Positions 54,794-64,000 of a stretch of 64,000 nt of DNA are shown here, piece after piece (position 1 is the stretch's first letter; every line of letters begins with the position of its first letter). The notes below the pieces were generated by a model. The model had not been told where the DNA came from. It worked only from the letters and a program-made list of their open reading frames with translations, and made no database searches. The position numbers and the translations under genes were made by a program. Origin of the DNA: Petunia secreta (lineage: Eukaryota > Streptophyta > Magnoliopsida > Solanales > Solanaceae). The DNA is taken from positions 28,684,501-28,748,500 of the forward strand of contig JARKIP010000065.1 in NCBI GenBank assembly GCA_029990175.1, read 5' to 3'.

Positions 54794-56708
54794 TGTAATA
54801 CCCTAGTTAAATAAAACAAGGGCAATTCATTCAAAAAAATAAAAAAAAAGAACAAAAAAACGAGCAAGCAAAAGGACTCTGCAGAGTCCAAATAGAGAGA
54901 AAATTGGTACCAAGAGATTAAGGGGAAGGGGTCCTTACGCAACAACAAAGGGGGGAAAAAAAAGGGAGTTTACAAAGAAAAGCTTTTTCTAAGTGAGAAG
55001 AACATCAGGGAAAACAAGTGTAGAATCAGGGAAAGAGAACAACAAAGGTAAACAGAACTTTTCTTTTTTCCTTGGTTAATTTCTTCCTTTGCCCAAACAA
55101 TTAGCCTGTATAAGGAAGTAAGTTGGTTAACTAGATGTAATGGAAATAATAGGAAAACACAGGAGTATTTTTATATAGAAAAAAATCAGGAATCTACTAT
55201 TATGGGGATGCAAATCCTGTTAGCTTTTAGCAAGCACGATAGTGTACAGATTAAGAGTACTTGCTTATTCTATATTTGACTTTATCATATCAAAGGTTAT
55301 TTCTCTATATAGAGATGAACTAACAGAGATATAAATTGAATATTTATACAAAGCATGACATTCACAATTGAATAAATTGAAGAATAGAATCTCAATCAGG
55401 CATCCTCGAGGATCGAGTATTCTAATTAGTTTTGAATTGTCGTAAACGAGAAAATTAACACGAGATCGATACATGTGATTATAGATTGACCGGACGAGGT
55501 GTTGGATCGCTTGTGGAAGATAGGCTTAAGCTACACGTGTCTGTACTGTGAGTGATGACCTTACCACAATTTGTGTTTTCGTAACCTGCATGGTTTCTAC
55601 TTGATTTTGAAGTAAATGTGTTACTGAATGTCTAAACTGCATGTGGGACAAGTCCTTTTACAAGATATATACCGAAGTAGTTATTTCAATTATTTTACTG
55701 GTACAAGATTTGATTTTTACCGCTACTTGACATGTTTTAATGCTATGTGAAATATTGAATTGTTACTCGAAATGCCCTGTACTTGGTATAGGGAATATAT
55801 ATATTTTTGGGATGAACCTTGACAGACCCCGTAGCTAACGACGGGTACGTTAGACCTGGTGCACCTTGTATACTCCGGATTACCGTTACAGTCCTTGCTA
55901 GTGGGAAGGTAGAACTAGCTTACCGTTACTGATTTCCTCAGAGAGGAATTTATACTGATTACATGGTTTGTTCTTGAAAATATCCCAAACCCATATACTT
56001 GATTTAATATAGCGATACTGAATTTATTACTGGTTTGATATTGATTACTGTTTTCAAGAAGTACTTGAAAGACTGATTTCTATTTGTCATTCTGAAAGTG
56101 ACAATTAAATTATATGTATATTTATGCATTAGATATACTGGCATGTTTTTGACTTGTCCCCACTTAAAACGGTTGTGGATAAGCGTTGTTACTCACTGAG
56201 TTGCGACTCACTCCTCGCTATATTTTTCCTTCCAGATACAGCAGGTGCCGTTGCCGAGGATCTTCATTCTTATAGTCGCGAGTTGACAATCCTAGTGAGC
56301 CCCGCATTAGTTCGCGTGGGCAAGAGCTTTATTATTCATTATTGTCTTTCTTTGAAACTCTTAGAGTCGCTACATTTAGTCATTTATTAGTCATTCGTTT
56401 TGTCAGTTGGTAACCAGTTGGATTATTCATTAATAAGTTACTCTTGCGAGTATTTGGTGTCTATGAACCTACTACAACCCTGTTAGGTTGTTCTCGTAGT
56501 ATTTGGAGATAAATGTATTATTTTTATTATTGTTGCGTAAGGATATTGGTTATTGGCTGGTTTTCTGTTTGTTTAAAAGCAGGTAAAATTTTGGATAGGC
56601 CTAAAAACAGAGGAAACTCTGCCCGATTTTCTGTAGAATTTAGGATAAGGCTTATTTAGGGACTTAGTTCCTGAGCGCCGGTCACGGACCCGAAACAGGG
56701 TCGTGACA
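54794..56708 (+). repeat. 3' LTR, Tekay-like element
   Basis: It is 1915 bp and matches 47691-49624 closely. The G run is only 6 long and is followed by A8 (about 54950-54963). Ends GGTCGTGACA. Confidence 0.92.
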
Positions 56709-57060
56709 ACAGGATTAGCAATTGCATAAACAATTCTAAACATGCAATAAGATAATAGCTTTAATAGAGCAACTATCCTACCAAGCTTCTAACATGAAAA
56801 GTCCTAGTCCGGTTTTCAGAGATCCTAAAACATGGATTCTAAAGAGGCGGGGAAGATAGAGTAAAAAAAAGAACTTGAGCCTTGACAACAATCTATTAAC
56901 TTGAGAGCCGAACTTGATCCTAAAATGACTTCAATGCCAATTAACGGATCCCAATGCCAAGTTTTAACCAAACTCGCCCCCAAGGTTTTATGAAAATAAT
57001 AAGAAAGATATGAATTAGTACATGTCTTAAACAATAATTCATAGGTGCAACTTGCACAAA
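56709..57060 (-). repeat. Tat/Ogre-like LTR, inverted, part 2
   Basis: The reverse complement (TTTTAGGATCTCTGAAAACC, CCGGACTAGG) matches about 36350-36420 of the plus-strand LTR. It continues the sequence cut at 47690. The outer edge is unclear. Confidence 0.5.
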
Positions 57061-57776
57061 TTGAAAAAAAGAGGAAAACTTAGAATACAAAAAACAAAAT
57101 ATTAATTAAATAACTTAAATGTCACACTTTCAATGGAAAAGAGCAAAGCAGAACGTTGCTTTAATTATTTAGTCTAAAATATGTCTTAAAGTTGACCTTC
57201 TAACTATCAATTCATGCATGCTTTGGAAGTAAATCAGGCTATAGGCCACATTTAAAAATGCAGGGGTTGAGTTTACCAAAACAGATGGCTGCATTTGGAA
57301 TATTAAAAACCAAAAGATGAAGAGAGTTTCACTTAATGCCATTTGAAAGTAGTTAGTTTTAATAACAAAGAGATGTGTAGCCACGATTTTAAATTTACCA
57401 AATCAGGATACCTTCTGGACTCCAAACGAAAAGATGAAATAATAAGCTTATATCAATAATTTACCATCAGGTCTTTGAATATTAAATCTTAACAAGATGG
57501 TTAGCAAGAAAGACACCAAGAACAAGAAACGTATTTATCCCTCTATTCAGCCAAGAAAAATCATACTTAAACTAAATAGCCATTGCCTTAAACACACAAG
57601 GAATGACATACAATTTATATCTTAACTTTCAACCAACATACCCAAAGACACGCTTTTATCACATGCGAAGATTAGTACTTTGACTAAGTAGACATTGAAA
57701 ATTTCATTTTTTGGTTCTAATGCGAGTTAAACCTTACTAATAATTCAATTCAGCTATTCATTCACACAAGAGAACT
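57061..57776. other. AT-rich stretch without a recognised gene
   Basis: I see no gene, repeat array or LTR feature here. It ends at GAACT (57772-57776), the presumed left target site of the following element. Confidence 0.5.
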
Positions 57777-58518
57777 TGATGCCGGGCAAACCACGAGACC
57801 CTTCACTCGGAGCCAAGCTAGGGAGATCCAAGGAGTGCACTTACACTTGGTGAGGAAGGACCTAGAAGAAGTAAGCGTTTGGAAGCTATTCCGGGTGCTC
57901 AAAGCGCAAGGGGAGCAGCCCAGCGAACCAGGCGCTCCGCCTGCACGTTAGGCGCCTCCGCCCGGAGAGCAAAGGGGCCAGGCGGACCGCCCCATCCTCA
58001 GGTGCACCGCCCAGCCACCCCCACTTCCCAAAATGGAGCAAAACGTGGGCGCTCCGCCCCAATCATGGGCGCTCCGCCCGGATCGCTGAAGCCCGAGATT
58101 CCTAGCTATGTTAAGACTATTTTGACCCTACGTGGTCCTTTATTCCTAAGCCTAAGTGTGGGCATGTTAGACCTTTCATATGGTGTCTTAAAATACCTAT
58201 AAATAGCTAGATGTCTTATTATTTTCATTAGCTTACCTTTGATGAAAAACAAACACTTGTGTTGAAGAGTTGAACTCTTATTGAATGAAAAACCTTGAAT
58301 TGGGACTTGTTCTTCCTCTAGCGGATCTAGATGAATTCCAATCCCCCCGACCATTCTACTTGGGTGCTCACGTTAGCTCGAGGGTAGTTGCCTAGTGTAG
58401 GTGTTCTTGACCTCCTCTTGGGGTGTAACGGAACAAGTTCTCCGTTGCTACTTGAGATTTGTGATCGAGATACGTCTCGTTCCTATCTTTTATTTTCCGC
58501 GTTTGATTTCCTACATCA
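57777..58518 (+). repeat. 5' LTR of the CRM-like element with pol
   Basis: It is 742 bp. The first ~170 bp encode, in one frame, TTRPFTRSQAREIQ and following, the integrase tail motif, as expected if the polyprotein ends inside the 3' LTR. The GC hairpin array is at about 57930-58081, the TATA box CTATAAATAG at 58198-58207. Confidence 0.88.
57930..58081. repeat. U3 array of palindromic GC motifs (57777 element)
   Basis: Motifs AGGCGCTCCGCCT, TAGGCGCCTCCGCC, AGGCGGACCGCCC, AGGTGCACCGCCC and two GGGCGCTCCGCCC. These are variants of the motif in the 3999-10210 LTR, roughly 115-270 bp upstream of the TATA box. Confidence 0.85.
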
Positions 58519-58520
58519 TT

Positions 58521-58532
58521 TGGTATCAGAGC
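58521..58532 (+). other. Primer binding site (initiator Met tRNA)
   Basis: Exact TGGTATCAGAGC, 2 nt inside the LTR. Confidence 0.92.
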
Positions 58533-59747
58533 AAGGCTCGGGTTTTGTTTCTACAAACCCCCGACCCTTGATTCTTCGTGCCTAGTATCTTCTTTTAGTT
58601 TTCTTGTTGTCGAAGTTATTGGGAAAAAGTAAATTACAAAAAAAATTGAAAAATTCAAAAATTCAAAAATTGGTGTAACTTTTTGGTGTTTGTGATTCTT
58701 GAAGTGGGTGTTATAGATTATCGATCCTTGTTGAAAACTTGACGTTTGGGTGCCAAATTTGTTGGGATTGGATTGAATTGAAAATTGAAAACCCCTATTG
58801 TTGTTAAACCCTACCAAACCCTTGTTCTTGAGGAGATTGATTGATTTTGGGTTGTGTGTTAACGGGGTTTTGGAATTGATTATTGGGGATTGATCTCTAT
58901 TGAAAACCGAACAATTTGCAACAAGAATCGTGTGATTCGGAGTTCGGTAACATAGTTTTTGAAGAATCGAAACCCACTTTTGAACCTTGAAACCCATGTT
59001 GAAACCCCAAACTTGAAAACTTTGAATCTTGTTTGAGCATTATTTGTTGGTTGTTTGGGTGTGAAATTGATTGGGGATTGTAGGTTGTATCAAGGAGCAA
59101 CTTTGGGTACCTTGGATTTGGCCAAAACACCTTTGAATCGACCTAGAAATTGGCTTGAAAACGAAGAACACGGAGTAGAAAAACCCAGGTGTTCTTCGTC
59201 CAGGCGCTCCGCCTAGACATTTGGGCGCTCCGCCTGAATTGCCCTTGCTCCAGGCGCTCCGCCTAGTTCCCAGGCGCCCCGCCTGCCCAACCCCACTGAC
59301 CAAATTTTGGGCGCTCCGCCTAAATTACTGGAGGGTTGTTTTTGGGTAATTTCTTCTAGGTTTGCTTGTTCTTTGTTGCCTAATCTCTTATTAGTGCCTA
59401 TCTAAGTAATCTTTCTACTTGATTAGCACTAATCTTTCATTGCTTTTAGGTGGATTCGTGCATTAGTTGGAGAGTAGAATTCCAAGAAGAATCCTAGACT
59501 CTTTTTGATTCAAGTCCTCACTTCAAAGTGCCTAGCTTTCATTGAGTCCTATTAACTCCACTCACCCCGGAGTGTGCTTGACTCGTGAATAGTTTGGTTG
59601 AGTTGAGGAATTGCTACTCATCTACGTGAAGCTTTGGAACCACAAGTCGAGTGAAATACCCACCGTCACTATACGAGAGAGCCGAGTGATCTCAAGTGAG
59701 GGAGTGTGTGAGGTTGTTTTCTAACGTTTGTTACTTGTGTAGGTACA
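58533..59747 (+). other. Leader of the CRM-like element with pol
   Basis: Non-coding, 1.2 kb. Contains the hairpin array at 59197-59322 and ends with TTGTTACTTGTGTAG just before the gag ATG, a splice-acceptor-like context. ORFs across the array are repeat-driven. Confidence 0.65.
59197..59322. repeat. Leader array of GC hairpin motifs (57777 element)
   Basis: Five copies: AGGCGCTCCGCCT, GGGCGCTCCGCCT, AGGCGCTCCGCCT, AGGCGCCCCGCCT and GGGCGCTCCGCCT. Arms around a 3-nt centre, irregular spacing, same place in the leader as in the 3999-10210 element. Confidence 0.88.
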
Positions 59748-61739
59748 ATGTCTTCCGAAGGAGATGATTTTGCAAAGAGTGCCCTTGCTACTATCCTCGC
59801 CAAATTGGATAGTATGCACTTGAGGATTGAAAGCCTCAAAAGGGTGTACTCTAGTGCTCTAGTTGAGCAAGGGACTTCTAATGTCCCATCGGAGAAAGGG
59901 ACCCCGAGCGTCCAAGTCAAGAAAGGGACCCCGAGTGTCCCGGTTGAAGTCTCAAGTACTCCTAACTTTACTCCGGAGCAAGTTAGCCATGTCATTGAAT
60001 TGCTCAATCAACAACGGGCAAGGGAGGAGCGAGAGAGACTTGATCAAGTGTTGGGCAATACCCAACGAACGGGCATTCCCCGTATCTTGGATAAACCCCC
60101 AAGAAACATTCCACTACCAAGGCCCATCCGAAATGTGCAACCTCTTGAGCAAGCCGATGAAGCTCAAGAAGGGGAGGAAGCCGATTATGGAGATGATATG
60201 TATGGGTTTGACGATCACTTCCAACCAAGGCGAGGTATGAATTGGGGTCGAAATATGGATAGAGGTAGGGGCCGAGGTCGAGGGCCACCTATGGGTTATG
60301 TTGGAGGGAATGCTAGAAGGGAGTATGGTGTGAATGAAGATCACTATGGGGGTCAACCGGAGCCTTTCCGTGGGGGTCGTGACAACACCAACATCAATAG
60401 TGTGAAGCTTAATCTCCCAACCTTTAAAGGGAATTGTGATCCGGCGGCTTATATTGAATGGGTGCTACACATGGAGAGATTGTTTGACACAAATGAGATG
60501 ACCGATGAGAAGAAAGGTACTTATGCTATTTCATCCTTTGAATCCTATGCATCTACTTGGTGGGAATCCGTCAAGAGATCAAGGAGGAGAGCGGGAGTTC
60601 CCGAGAATGTGGGTTGGAATGACTTGAAGGGTATCATGAGTATCAAGTACATCACTCCTAGATATCGGCAAGAGCAACTCAAGAAACTTTATGAGTTGAA
60701 GCAAGGTGTCAAGACGGTGCATGAATACTTTGATGAGTTTGAAAGAACTCGAATGGCCTTGGATATGGACACCGAAGATGAGGAGCAAGACGTGATCCGT
60801 TTCATGAATGGTTTGAGCTATGGTATAGCTTCACAATTGAGATTGCATGCTTATCTTTCACTCCAAGAAGTCCTTGATGCCGCTATTCAAGCCGAGCAAT
60901 GGCTTGAGAAAGAGAAGTCCAACCGTTACAAGAGCAACACTTCTACCTCCATGAACAAGTCAAAGGATTGGAAAAATCCTACTCCCAATGCAAAATTCAC
61001 AAATGCAAGTGGCCCTAGTGGAGCAAGTGCTAGCAAAGATGTGAAGAAGCCGTTTGAGAAGTACACACCCAATGTGGGAGGTAATTCTAAAACCCAATTG
61101 AATACTCCTACTTCTTCTTCCATTCAATGTCACAAATGCAAAGGGTATGGACACTTTGCTAAGGAGTGTCCTACGAAGAGGACCATGGTTATTGTTGGTG
61201 AAAATGCATATGAACAAGAGAGTGAACCAGAGGATGATGAGGGTGTAGAGGGAGATGAGGGAGTAGAGGAGGATGATCTAGATGACACGGTGGAGGATGA
61301 GGAGCCTCATACTTTTCTAGTTGTGAGGAGGAGCCTAGGAGCTATGATTGTGGAGGATGGTGAAACCTTGCAAAGGGAAAACCTTTTCCATGCTAGGTGT
61401 CGTGTTAAGGGTGTTGTATGCTCTATGATCATTGACTCCGGGAGTTGTGCTAATATTGTGAGTCAATCTCTTATAACCCAATTGAAGTTGCCTACCGTGA
61501 AGCATCCCAAGCCATATCGATTGCAATGGCTTAGTGAATGTGGGGAGCTAAAGGTAGTGAAGCAAACAATGATCAAGTTCAAAATGGGTAGTTATGTTGA
61601 TGAACACTTGTTCGACGTTGTGCCCATGCAAGCTTGCCACCTTCTCTTTGGAAGGCCTTGGCAATTGATTGACAAGCGGTTCATGATGGGCGTGTCAATA
61701 CTTACACGCTCCAACATGAAGGAAGGAAATTTGTGTTGA
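59748..61739 (+). pseudogene. CRM-like gag-protease
   Basis: It starts MSSEGDDFAKS. It has an RGRGRGRGP patch, gag core (YASTWWESVKRSRRR, ITPRYRQEQLKKLYELKQG), zinc knuckle CHKCKGYGHFAKEC (residues 461-474), an acidic linker (EDDEGVEGDEGVEEDD) and protease with the intact DSGS motif (Asp 563) and LLFGRPW. A one-base deletion near 61665 throws it out of the frame of the next ORF, so it ends at 61739 instead of running into RT. Family comparison suggests gag and pol were originally one frame. Gag builds particles; protease cuts the polyprotein. Confidence 0.9.
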
Positions 61740-63571
61740 AGCCCCTAACTCCCAAACAAGTGAGCGATGACTACAACAGGATGAGGGAGTTGATGGAGGT
61801 GGCAAAGGCCAAGTCAATCATTGAGACTAGCCCTTTTTCTAAAAGCATGGTGGCAATCCCACCTTCTTCTTCTACCGGTGGCATTTGTGCCATGATGCAA
61901 CCGGGCGAGATCCTAAAAGGAAATGATGGCACCAAGTTTCTCCTATGCCTAGTGCACAAAGGTATGATCCTAAACTCTAATTGTGATTTTTCTTCTAACC
62001 CTTTGCCTAGTGTGTTTGAGAATGTCTTGAAGGATTTTGGGGACATGTTCCCGGATGAGATGCCGGATGGATTACCTCCTTTGAGAGGTATTGAACATCA
62101 AATAGACTTTGTCCCGGGATCTCAAATCCCAAACAAGCCGGCCTATAGGAGCAATCCGGAAGATACAAGAGAATTGCAAAAGCAAGTTGATGAATTGCTC
62201 ACTAAGGGCTTGGTGAGGGAGAGCTTGAGTCCTGGTGCCGTGCCCGTGATCCTTGTTCCCAAGAAGGACGACACTTGGAGGATGTGCGTTGATTGTCGGG
62301 CCGTGAACAAAATAACGGTAAAGTACCGTCATCCCATTCCCCGACTTGATGATATGTTAGATGAATTGAGTGGTTCATGTGTGTTTAGAAAAATTGACCT
62401 TAGGTCCGGCTACCATCAAATCCGGATGAAACCGGGTGATGAATGGAAAACCGCATTCAAGACCAAATTTGGTCTCTATGAATGGTTGGTGATGCCCTTT
62501 GGGCTCTCCAATGCACCTAGCACCTTTATGAGGCTAATGAACCATGTTCTTAAGCCATTCATCAACAAGTTTGTGGTCGTCTACTTTGACGATATATTGA
62601 TCTATAGCAAATCAATAGACGACCATGTTGATCACCTTAGGCAAGTGCTTGAAAAGTTGAGAGCCGAAAAGCTCTATGCTAATTTTAAAAAGTGTGCCTT
62701 TGGTGTTGAGAAGGTAGTCTTCCTTGGGTTTGTTGTGAGTGCCCAAGGAGTGGAGGTGGATGAGTCTAAGGTAGAGGCCATACGTGATTGGCCTACTCCT
62801 ACTACCGTGACTCAAGTGAGGAGCTTTCATGGTCTTGCTAGCTTTTATCGGCGATTTGTGAAAGACTTTAGCTCCATTGCCGCTCCACTCACCGAATTGG
62901 TGAAGAAGGACCAACCATTTGTTTGGGGAGAGCCTCAAGAGAAGGCCTTCCATGAGTTGAAAAGTAGGTTGAGTACCGCCCCTCTATTGCAATTGCCCGA
63001 CTTCAGAAAGGCATTTGAGGTTGAATGTGATGCCTCAGGGGTGGGAATTGGTGGTGTCCTAATGCAAGATAGCAAACCCATCGCCTACTTTAGTGAGAAG
63101 TTGAAAGGGGCCTCCTTGAACTATTCTACATATGACAATGAGTTGTATGCCCTTGTGAGAGCCCTTGCCCATTGGAAACACTATCTTTGGCCTCATGAGT
63201 TTGTAATCAAGAGTGACCATGAGTCACTCAAGCATTTGAGAGGCCAAGAGAAGCTCAATAAGAGACATGCCAAGTGGGTTGAATTCATTGAGTCCTTTCC
63301 CTATGTGATCCAATACAAGAAAGGGAAGGACAATGTTGTGGCGGATGCGCTTTCTAGAAAGTTCGCTCTAGCCACCACTCTCACCTCTAAGCTTATGGGT
63401 TTTGAAAGCATTAAATTGATGTATGCTAATGACCCGAAGCTCAAGAGCATCCATGAAGCTCTAGAAAAGGGGGAGAGAGTTGAGAAATACCAATGGGTTA
63501 ATGGATATATCTTTAAGAATGGTAAAGTGTGCATACCCGAGTCCTCATGGAGGGAATTGCTTCTGCAATAG
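61733..63571 (+). pseudogene. CRM-like reverse transcriptase-RNase H
   Basis: 612 codons. RT: LVPKKDDTWRMCVDCRAVNK, KIDLRSGYHQIRM, VMPFGLSNAPSTF and catalytic YFDDILIYSK (YFDD at about 62582-62593). RNase H: CDASGVGIGGVL, STYDNELYALVRAL, IKSDHESLKHL, DALSRK. The frame ends at TAG 63569-63571, at the start of the integrase zinc finger, and continues in the same frame after it. RT copies element RNA and RNase H removes the template. Confidence 0.92.
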
Positions 63572-64000
63572 GCACATTGTGGAGGACTCATGGGTCACTT
63601 TGGTAGGGACAAGACCTTGGCCATCCTTCTGGAACAATTCCATTGGCCAAAAATGGGGACCCATGTTGAGAGACTTTGCAACTCTTGTCTTGAATGCAAG
63701 GTTGCTAAGTCCAAGTCGAACCCCCATGGTTTGTATACCCCACTCCCCGTACCTACTAGTCCATGGTTGGTTATCTCGATGGATTTTGTGATGGGATTAC
63801 CAAGGACTAGGGGGGGCCATGATAGCATTTATGTTGTTGTGGATAGGTTCTCCAAAATGGCTCATTTCATTCCATGTCGTAAATGTGATGATGCACAACA
63901 TGTTGCTACCTTGTTTATTGATAATGTCTTGAAATTGCATGGTGTGCCTCAAACCATAGTGAGTGATAGGGACACTAAGTTCCTAAGTCATTTTTAGAGG
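63572..64000 (+). pseudogene. CRM-like integrase, N-terminal part (runs off right edge)
   Basis: It continues the RT frame after the stop at 63569: AHCGGLMGHFGRDK ... CNSCLECKVAKS (HHCC zinc finger), then LYTPLPVP, MDFVMGLPRT (first catalytic Asp near 63782), DSIYVVVDRFSKM and VSDRDTKFLSHF (second Asp near 63965). A second stop, TAG, occurs at 63995-63997. The last catalytic residue and tail lie outside the window. Confidence 0.88.

Larger units (their letters stand above)
47691..56708 (+). mobile_element. Tekay-like (Del) Ty3/gypsy chromovirus, full length
   Basis: It is 9.0 kb: LTRs 47691-49624 and 54794-56708, Met-tRNA-like primer site, one gag-pol frame (49844-54760), polypurine tract AAGGGGGAGAGA, 3' LTR. 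The flanks are ATGGG and ACAGG, a target duplication with two mismatches. The host is a Tat-like LTR, whose two halves lie on either side. Integrase is followed by a chromodomain, which in this family targets insertion to heterochromatin. Gag-pol has four nonsense codons and no frameshift. Confidence 0.9.
57777..64000 (+). mobile_element. CRM-like Ty3/gypsy element with pol (runs off right edge)
   Basis: 5' LTR 57777-58518, primer site, 1.2-kb leader with hairpin array, gag-pol from 59748. RT, RNase H and integrase sequence resemble the CRM chromovirus clade, and its LTR ends TGATG...CATCA fit that clade too. Gag and leader are homologous to the RT-less 3999-10210 element. It carries one frameshift (near 61665) and stops at 63569 and 63995 within the window, so this copy is inactive although its type is autonomous. 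Confidence 0.88.

Noticed and set aside
58521..58532. tRNA gene-like match
   Set aside because: Only the 12-nt complement of the Met tRNA end is present; it is a primer binding site next to an LTR.

Overview
The window reads as repeat-rich plant nuclear DNA, probably eudicot; I cannot name the species. I find no convincing host gene, no rRNA or tRNA gene and no CRISPR array. Almost everything is LTR retrotransposon sequence in nested layers, plus a decayed Mutator-like transposase, a broken plant-mobile-domain ORF, a 23-bp minisatellite and some short low-complexity stretches. Copia, Athila, Tat/Ogre-like, Tekay-like and CRM-like elements lie side by side, as expected of plant pericentromeric or other gene-poor heterochromatin. 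The several CRM-like copies make a centromere-near location plausible but do not prove it.

Layout. 1-1560: minus-strand copia gag, primer site and 5' LTR, running off the left edge. 1755-3690: decayed MULE transposase. 3714-3998 plus 10211-12945: an old gypsy LTR with a duplicated gag start. It is split by a complete 6.2-kb minus-strand CRM-like element at 3999-10210 (exact 5-bp target duplication GTACT). That element keeps gag and protease but has an unrelated ORF where reverse transcriptase, RNase H and integrase should be. 12946-29345: a broken minus-strand CRM-like element, cut apart by two RT-less Athila-like elements, 14322-21340 (duplication CCCTC) and 23229-29282 (duplication ACCAC). 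29346-31296: plant-mobile-domain pseudogene and a 23-bp minisatellite. 31985-33326: two LTR remnants. 33330-36150: low-complexity DNA, SINE-like pieces, a microsatellite and small unrecognised ORFs. 36150-41971: Tat/Ogre-like remnant carrying a solo CRM-type LTR. 41972-46899: a second RT-less CRM-like relative with the same unknown ORF as 3999-10210. 46900-47690 plus 56709-57060: inverted Tat-like LTR, split by a 9-kb Tekay-like chromovirus (47691-56708). 57777-64000: CRM-like element with gag, protease, RT, RNase H and integrase start, running off the right edge.

How the parts relate. The element at 57777 looks like the autonomous type. The elements at 3999-10210 and 41972-46899 look like non-autonomous relatives that share its primer site, leader and gag start and would need its RT and integrase in trans. 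The two share one long acidic ORF of unknown function in place of pol. The 57777 and 3999 elements also carry arrays of a 13-nt hairpin motif (AGGCG-CTC-CGCCT type), both upstream of the LTR TATA box and in the leader between primer site and gag. These two features, the shared replacement ORF and the hairpin arrays, are the most unusual things in the window.
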